Below, piece after piece: positions 5,206-9,305 of a stretch of 9,305 nt of DNA. How positions within the stretch are numbered: the stretch's first letter is position 1; each line of letters opens with the position of its first letter. Position numbers and translations under genes: made by a program. The stretch is from the NCBI GenBank assembly GCA_946477805.1, contig CAMKZP010000109.1, positions 1 to 9,305 on the forward strand, read 5' to 3'. This DNA comes from an uncultured Enterobacter sp. GTDB taxonomy: Bacteria; Pseudomonadota; Gammaproteobacteria; Enterobacterales; Enterobacteriaceae. The notes under the pieces are model-generated. The model was given only the letters and a program-made list of their open reading frames with translations, made no database searches and had not been told where the DNA came from.

Positions 5206-6648
5206 ATGACCCTGTCTTTTACCGCTCACTGGCACGACGAACTGCCCGGCTTTTACACCGCGCTAAAACCAACGCCCTTACAGAATGCCCGTCTCATCTG
5301 GCACAACGACCGCCTGGCAGATTCGCTCGGCATTCCACCGTCCTTATTCCAGCCTTCTTCCGGGGCGGGCGTCTGGGGCGGTGAAACGCTATTGCCCGGC
5401 ATGAAGCCGCTGGCTCAGGTGTACAGCGGACACCAGTTTGGCGTCTGGGCGGGACAGCTTGGCGACGGCCGGGGCATCCTGCTGGGCGAACAGCAGCTGC
5501 CCAACGGCGAAACCCTCGACTGGCACCTCAAGGGTGCCGGGCTGACACCTTACTCACGCATGGGCGACGGCCGCGCGGTGCTACGCTCAACCATACGCGA
5601 AAGCCTGGCGTCGGAAGCGATGCACGCGCTGGGCATTCCCACCTCGCGGGCGCTGTCGATCGTGACCAGCGACACGCCGGTCGTCCGCGAAACGGTGGAG
5701 CAGGGCGCTATGCTGATCCGCGTGGCGGAAAGCCATCTGCGCTTTGGCCATTTCGAACACTTTTACTATCGCCGCGAGCCTGAAAAAGTTCGCCAGCTTG
5801 CGGACTACGCAATCCGTCGCCACTGGCCGCATCTGCAGGACCAGCCGGACGGTTACGTGCCGTGGTTTCGCGATATCGTCGCCCGCACCGCCTCCCTGAT
5901 TGCCCGCTGGCAGACCGTGGGTTTTGCCCACGGGGTGATGAACACCGATAACATGTCCCTGCTGGGGCTGACGTTCGACTATGGTCCCTACGGCTTCCTC
6001 GATGATTACCAGCCGGGCTACGTCTGTAACCACTCGGACTATCAGGGCCGCTACAGCTTTGACAACCAGCCTGCCGTCGGGCTGTGGAACCTTCAGCGCC
6101 TTGCGCAAAGCCTGTCGCCGTTTATCGACGTTGACGGCCTGAATGACGCGCTCGACACTTATCAGGAGATACTGCTGCGGGAGTACGGCTCGCTGATGCG
6201 CAACAAGCTCGGGCTGATGACGCAGGAGAAGGGCGACAACGACCTGCTCAACGCCCTGTTCTCGCTGATGGCGCGCGAAGGCAGCGACTACACACGCACC
6301 TTCCGCATGCTGAGCCACACCGAGCAGCAGAGCGCCGCCTCCCCGCTGCGCGACGAATTTATCGATCGACAGGCGTTTGATGACTGGTTCACCGCCTACC
6401 GCGCGCGCCTGCAGCGGGAGCAGGTGGATGACGCCGTCCGCCAGGAGACCATGAAGGCGGCTAATCCGGCGATGGTATTGCGCAACTGGCTGGCCCAGCG
6501 CGCGATTGAACAGGCGGAGAAAGGGGAGTATGAGGAGTTGCAGCGGCTGCACGCGGCGCTTCGCACGCCGTTTGCGGACAGGGACGATGACTACGTCAGC
6601 CGCCCGCCGGACTGGGGCAAGCGGCTGGAGGTGAGCTGCTCAAGCTAA
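5206..6648 (+). CDS. selO: SelO-type pseudokinase, protein adenylyltransferase (YdiU)
   Basis: SelO (YdiU) has a protein-kinase fold but binds ATP in a flipped orientation and transfers AMP to Ser/Thr/Tyr of target proteins. E. coli SelO AMPylates redox and metabolic proteins under oxidative stress, and UMPylation has been reported for the Salmonella protein. The product is 480 aa (E. coli 478), with a two-residue insertion near residue 50 that shifts the numbering. Visible are the Gly-rich GQLGDGRGILLGE (83-95), Lys109 in HLKGAGLTPYSRMGDGRAVL, the catalytic HGVMNTDNMSLLG with Asp248 and metal ligand Asn249, and the DFG-equivalent Asp258 in FDYGPYGFLDDY. Cys274 (CNHSD) and Cys478 in the terminal CSS correspond to the regulatory disulphide pair of E. 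coli SelO. The latter is the position held by selenocysteine in animal SelO. No signal peptide. The start has an excellent AGGAGG. The stop overlaps that of convergent hmuV. Confidence 0.97.
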   Translation: MTLSFTAHWHDELPGFYTALKPTPLQNARLIWHNDRLADSLGIPPSLFQPSSGAGVWGGETLLPGMKPLAQVYSGHQFGVWAGQLGDGRGILLGEQQLPNGETLDWHLKGAGLTPYSRMGDGRAVLRSTIRESLASEAMHALGIPTSRALSIVTSDTPVVRETVEQGAMLIRVAESHLRFGHFEHFYYRREPEKVRQLADYAIRRHWPHLQDQPDGYVPWFRDIVARTASLIARWQTVGFAHGVMNTDNMSLLGLTFDYGPYGFLDDYQPGYVCNHSDYQGRYSFDNQPAVGLWNLQRLAQSLSPFIDVDGLNDALDTYQEILLREYGSLMRNKLGLMTQEKGDNDLLNALFSLMAREGSDYTRTFRMLSHTEQQSAASPLRDEFIDRQAFDDWFTAYRARLQREQVDDAVRQETMKAANPAMVLRNWLAQRAIEQAEKGEYEELQRLHAALRTPFADRDDDYVSRPPDWGKRLEVSCSS

Positions 6649-7424
6649 GGGGCAAGAAAAACCTGCGGCGCGGCGTGCGCGGGATGGCTGCCGACGTGCA
6701 CCTGCGCGCCATACCAGCGCGCCAGCGCGTCGGCCTGCAGAACCTGCTCCGGCGTACCGTGGGAGACCAGCCTGCCGTTGTGCAGCAGCAGAATACGATC
6801 TGCCCACAGTGCGGCCAGATTCAAATCGTGCAGCACCACGCAGACGTGGAGATGCCCTTTGCCGGTCAGGGATTTCAACAGCCGCAGCAGGTGCTGCTGG
6901 TGGTAGAGATCCAGCGCTGACGTCGGTTCATCCAGAAACAGCCAGCCGCGCGGGGAACCGTCGCGCCAGAGCTGAGCCAGCGCCCGGGCCAGCTGCACGC
7001 GCTGCTGCTCGCCCCCGGAAAGGGCGTTGTACTGCCTTCCCGCCAGCGGCAGGCACCCGGTAAGGGCCATGACGTCATGGACGATCGACGCCTCGGGCTG
7101 ATGGCTCCACGGCGCGCGCCCCATACCGATGACGGCGTCCACGGGCCAGTCGAAGCCGGGCCGGGTATGCTGGCGCATCACCGCCCGGTGGCGGGACAGC
7201 GCCTGCACGGGCCATTCGCCAAGATCTTTGCCCGCCAGCACGCAGCGCCCGCCGTCAGGCTTCAGGTAGCCGGTCAACAGCCGCAGCAGCGTGGATTTGC
7301 CCGCGCCGTTGGGGCCGATCAGCGCCACCAGCTCACCCTGCGACAGCGACAGCGAAACGCCGTCGATAAGCGTCCTTCCGGAACGCGTGCAGGCCAGGTT
7401 CTCTGCGATATAACGTTCAGCCAT
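6645..7424 (-). CDS. hmuV: Haem ABC transporter ATP-binding protein
   Basis: ATPase of the HmuTUV haem importer, on the cytoplasmic face. I chose ATG at 7424 (259 aa, MAERYIAEN) because GGAGGG lies four bases before it; the in-frame GTG at 7436 would bury that ribosome site. The ATG overlaps the hmuU stop by eight bases (ATGGCTGA). The ABC motifs are intact: Walker A GPNGAGKST (37-45), Q-loop Gln85, signature LSGGEQQRVQLARAL (135-149), Walker B WLFLDEP (161-167, Glu166), D-loop SALD and switch His199 (LHDLNLAA). The insertion QLWRDGSPRGW between signature and Walker B is typical of HmuV proteins. It is the last gene of the operon. Its TAG overlaps the selO TAA tail to tail, and no hairpin terminator is seen, so transcription probably runs into selO antisense. 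A ferric-siderophore ATPase is the alternative, but the hmuS/hmuT/hmuU context argues against it. Confidence 0.96.
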   Translation of the reverse strand: MAERYIAENLACTRSGRTLIDGVSLSLSQGELVALIGPNGAGKSTLLRLLTGYLKPDGGRCVLAGKDLGEWPVQALSRHRAVMRQHTRPGFDWPVDAVIGMGRAPWSHQPEASIVHDVMALTGCLPLAGRQYNALSGGEQQRVQLARALAQLWRDGSPRGWLFLDEPTSALDLYHQQHLLRLLKSLTGKGHLHVCVVLHDLNLAALWADRILLLHNGRLVSHGTPEQVLQADALARWYGAQVHVGSHPAHAAPQVFLAP

Positions 7425-8409
7425 GCTGCCCTCCACGACGAAAAATAAGCCACAGAAACCAGGGCGCGCCCAGTATGCTGGTCAGCAAACCGACGGGCAT
7501 TTCCGCCGGGGCAACCAGCGTTCGCGCCACCGTATCGGCCACCAGCAGCAGAAAGGCACCGGCCAGCACCGAGCCCGGGATAACGCCCCGGTGATCCGAT
7601 CCCAGCCACATGCGCACCAGGTGCGGCACCACCAGGCCCACGAAGCCGATAACGCCGCTGACGGCCACCGCCGCCGCCACCAGCAGGGCGCTGCACAGCA
7701 GCAGGATCCGCTGAACGACGGCGACATCCACCCCGAGGTAGTGCGCCTCTTCGTCACCCAGCTGCAGCAGGTTGAGCGTGCTGGCAAGACGCCAGATGAC
7801 CAGCACCGTGGGGATCATCAGGGAGGTGACGGCCAGCAGCGTTGACCACTGCGCCTGGCCGAGGCTGCCCATGCCCCACAGCGAGAGCTGGCGAAGCTGG
7901 GTGTCGTTACTCACCCAGGAGAGCACGCCCACCGCCGCGCCGCACAGGGCGTTAATGGCAATGCCGACCAGCAGCAGGCGCGACAGCGAACTGCCGCTCT
8001 GCTGGCTGAGCAGGAAAATCACCACCGTCGCCGCCAGCGCGCCGAGAAAGGCTGCCAGCATCGGGGCGTAAAGCACGATCAGCGCCGGTAACGAGAGGGG
8101 GATCACCACCCACAGGGCGACGGCCAGCGCGGCGCCGCTGCTGATCCCGAGCAGGCCCGGGTCGGCCAGCGGGTTACGGAACAGCCCCTGCATCACGCAG
8201 CCCGCCAGCGCCAGCGAGCCGCCGATGACCAGCGCCAGCAGCACGCGGGGCAGGCGAATGGTCAGCCAGATCTGGCGCAGCGCGTCGTCGCTGCCGTTCC
8301 ACAGCAGGCTGACCGGCAGGCGCAGCGCGCCAAAACCGGTCGCCATTAGCGTCATTACCGTGAGCAGGGCGGCGAGAAGCCATAGGGACAAGGTGCTGCG
8401 GCGCGACAT
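7417..8409 (-). CDS. hmuU: Haem ABC transporter permease
   Basis: Inner-membrane permease of the HmuTUV importer, FecCD family, 330 aa with about ten hydrophobic segments starting at residues 8-28. Diagnostic stretches are IRLPRVLLALVIGGSLALAG (51-70), RNPLADPGLLGISSGAA (78-94), LSRLLLVGIAINALCGA (142-158), the cytoplasmic coupling segment LGDEEAHYLGVD (217-228) that docks on HmuV, GVIGFVGLVVPHLVR (252-266) and MPVGLLTSILGAPWF (304-318). It is clearly paralogous to BtuC in the same window. The start ATG shares one base with the hmuT stop (TGATG), and the stop overlaps hmuV, so translation is coupled on both sides. Substrate is inferred from the HmuT/HmuS neighbours, because FecCD permeases for haem, siderophores and B12 are hard to tell apart by motif alone. 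Confidence 0.96.
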   Translation of the reverse strand: MSRRSTLSLWLLAALLTVMTLMATGFGALRLPVSLLWNGSDDALRQIWLTIRLPRVLLALVIGGSLALAGCVMQGLFRNPLADPGLLGISSGAALAVALWVVIPLSLPALIVLYAPMLAAFLGALAATVVIFLLSQQSGSSLSRLLLVGIAINALCGAAVGVLSWVSNDTQLRQLSLWGMGSLGQAQWSTLLAVTSLMIPTVLVIWRLASTLNLLQLGDEEAHYLGVDVAVVQRILLLCSALLVAAAVAVSGVIGFVGLVVPHLVRMWLGSDHRGVIPGSVLAGAFLLLVADTVARTLVAPAEMPVGLLTSILGAPWFLWLIFRRGGQHG

Positions 8410-9230
8410 CAGGGCAGTTGCTCCGCTCTGGCGCGCAGCTGCTGGATGGCTTTCGGCGTGCGTACGCTGAAGCCCAGCAGGGCCATATCGTCAATGGCCA
8501 ACACCTGACCGTTGCGTCCCGCCGGGGTTTGCGCCAGACCCGGCAGCTTCCACAGGTTCTCTTCACCGCCCAGCGACTTCACGCCGTCCTGTGAAATCAC
8601 CACCAGGTCGGGCTGGCTGGCAATTACGCCTTCCTGTGAAAGCGGCTGATAGCGGGTAAACCCCTGCATTGCGTTCTGCAGCCCTGCCGCACGGATAGCG
8701 GCATCCGCGCCGGTCTGCTGTCCGGCGGCCATCGCGGTCATGCCGCCGTGGCTGAGGATAAACAGCACCCGTTTATTGAGCGGCGAAGAGGGCAGCGCCG
8801 CCAGCTCTTTTTGCAGCGCCAGCCGCAGGGTTTCTCCCTGCGCGACGCGGCGGGTCGCTTCGGCAACCACCCGCACCTTTTCGTCAATCACGCTCAGGTC
8901 GTTGCGCCCGGGAACGTTAACGACCCTGACGCGGCTTTGCTCCACCTGCTTTAGCGCCAGAGAGGGCTGGGCCTGGGCGCTCGCCAGCACCAGCGTTGGG
9001 CGCACGGATAGAATCCCCTCCGCGCTCAGCTGGCGCAAATACCCCACGTCCGGCAGCGCGTTGGCCGCCTGCGGCCAGCGGCTGGTGCTGTCGCGCGCCA
9101 CCAGCGACGACTGCGCGCCAAGCGCGTAGACGATTTCGGTCACGTCCCCGCCGAGGGTAACCATTTTTTCCTCGCTGGCCGCGACGGCGACCAGCGGCAG
9201 GGCGGCGAGCAGGGCAAACCATTTTTTCAT
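8409..9230 (-). CDS. hmuT: Periplasmic haem-binding protein
   Basis: Periplasmic substrate-binding protein (cluster A-II/TroA-like, FecB-type fold) that receives haem from the outer-membrane receptor and delivers it to HmuUV. I chose ATG at 9230, which yields 273 aa with a normal Sec signal peptide: MKKW, hydrophobic core FALLAALPLVAVA, cleavage around residues 17-18 before SEEK. An in-frame GTG at 9275 would place 15 charged residues ahead of the signal and lie inside hmuS. The mature part opens with VTLGGDVTEIVYALG, the usual start of this fold. Tyr64 in DVGYLRQLSAEGIL aligns with the region carrying the axial haem tyrosine of ShuT/PhuT; this assignment is tentative. The ATG overlaps the hmuS stop as ATGA, and the stop overlaps the hmuU ATG by one base. 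A vitamin B12 or siderophore binder is the alternative, made unlikely by the operon. Confidence 0.95.
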   Translation of the reverse strand: MKKWFALLAALPLVAVAASEEKMVTLGGDVTEIVYALGAQSSLVARDSTSRWPQAANALPDVGYLRQLSAEGILSVRPTLVLASAQAQPSLALKQVEQSRVRVVNVPGRNDLSVIDEKVRVVAEATRRVAQGETLRLALQKELAALPSSPLNKRVLFILSHGGMTAMAAGQQTGADAAIRAAGLQNAMQGFTRYQPLSQEGVIASQPDLVVISQDGVKSLGGEENLWKLPGLAQTPAGRNGQVLAIDDMALLGFSVRTPKAIQQLRARAEQLP

Positions 9231-9305
9231 GCGGCCAGCCCTTTTGGCGTCAGGGCGTCGATCTGGCTGCGCCACTGGCTCTGCTCCGGCTCACCTTCGG
9301 TACGC
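9227..9305 (-). CDS. hmuS: Haem utilisation protein HmuS/ChuS family, C-terminal tail only
   Basis: Only the last 25 codons and the TGA (9229-9227) are inside the window; the gene enters from the right edge. The visible tail contains EPEQSQWRSQIDAL and ends PKGLAA, like the recalled C-terminus of ChuS/HmuS (SQWR followed by a short amphipathic end). The family is cytoplasmic and binds or degrades haem (E. coli ChuS opens the porphyrin ring). The stop overlaps the hmuT ATG as ATGA, so the two are coupled. With so little sequence, the identity rests mainly on position before hmuT. Confidence 0.75.
   Translation of the reverse strand, partial: RTEGEPEQSQWRSQIDALTPKGLAA

Noticed and set aside
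5587..6552. A 321-codon open frame on the minus strand inside selO
   Set aside because: It is the antisense shadow of a GC-rich gene with intact SelO motifs on the plus strand; the predicted protein shows no recognisable family or sensible composition.
7425..7436. HmuV start at GTG
   Set aside because: The GTG is part of the ribosome-binding GGAGGG region for the ATG at 7424.
9231..9275. Longer HmuT start at a GTG
   Set aside because: It would put a charged stretch before an otherwise perfect signal peptide and overlap hmuS far more than the ATGA junction.
1..9305. Mobile element, CRISPR array, tRNA, phage or defence cassette
   Set aside because: No transposase or integrase frames, no regularly spaced repeats, no tRNA fold or terminal inverted repeats were seen; apart from the short spacers the window is filled with known chromosomal genes.

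Overview
This is chromosomal sequence from a member of the Enterobacteriaceae. The gene order pheT-ihfA-btuC-btuE-btuD-nlpC-ydiV-ydiU is the E. coli order, and from memory the protein sequences are close to E. coli throughout (IHF-alpha appears to differ only near its C-terminus). Downstream of ydiU lies a haem-uptake operon (hmuSTUV) that E. coli K-12 lacks at this position. This, with GC-rich third codon positions in the transporter genes, points to the Enterobacter / Lelliottia / Leclercia / Klebsiella side of the family. The window alone does not fix the genus.

Layout on the + strand: the last 288 codons of pheT (1-869); ihfA four bases later (874-1173), closed by a strong intrinsic terminator (1186-1212); the vitamin B12 cluster btuC (1278-2258), btuE (2292-2843) and btuD (2843-3598); the lipoprotein peptidase nlpC (3673-4137) with a probable terminator; an AT-rich, structured 293-base gap; ydiV (4431-5144), a degenerate EAL protein; and ydiU/selO (5206-6648). 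On the - strand, converging on selO and overlapping its stop by four bases, are hmuV (7424-6645), hmuU (8409-7417), hmuT (9230-8409) and the last 25 codons of hmuS (from the window edge to 9227).

Functionally, the left part serves translation and nucleoid architecture (PheT, IHF-alpha). The middle serves B12 import (BtuC permease and BtuD ATPase, with the peroxidase BtuE in the same operon) and envelope peptidoglycan trimming (NlpC). YdiV and SelO are cytosolic regulators of motility and redox/stress. HmuT-HmuU-HmuV form a complete periplasmic haem ABC importer, with HmuS as the cytoplasmic haem-handling partner. BtuCD and HmuUV are paralogous type II (FecCD-type) importers lying in one window. 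The last four hmu genes are joined by stop/start overlaps and must be one translationally coupled operon.

I see no mobile element, CRISPR array, RNA gene or unknown gene cassette. Every substantial gene belongs to a known family. The least explained parts are the structured leader before ydiV, which carries a small open frame ending in an ATGA overlap with the ydiV start, and the four-base tail-to-tail overlap of selO and hmuV with no terminator between them.
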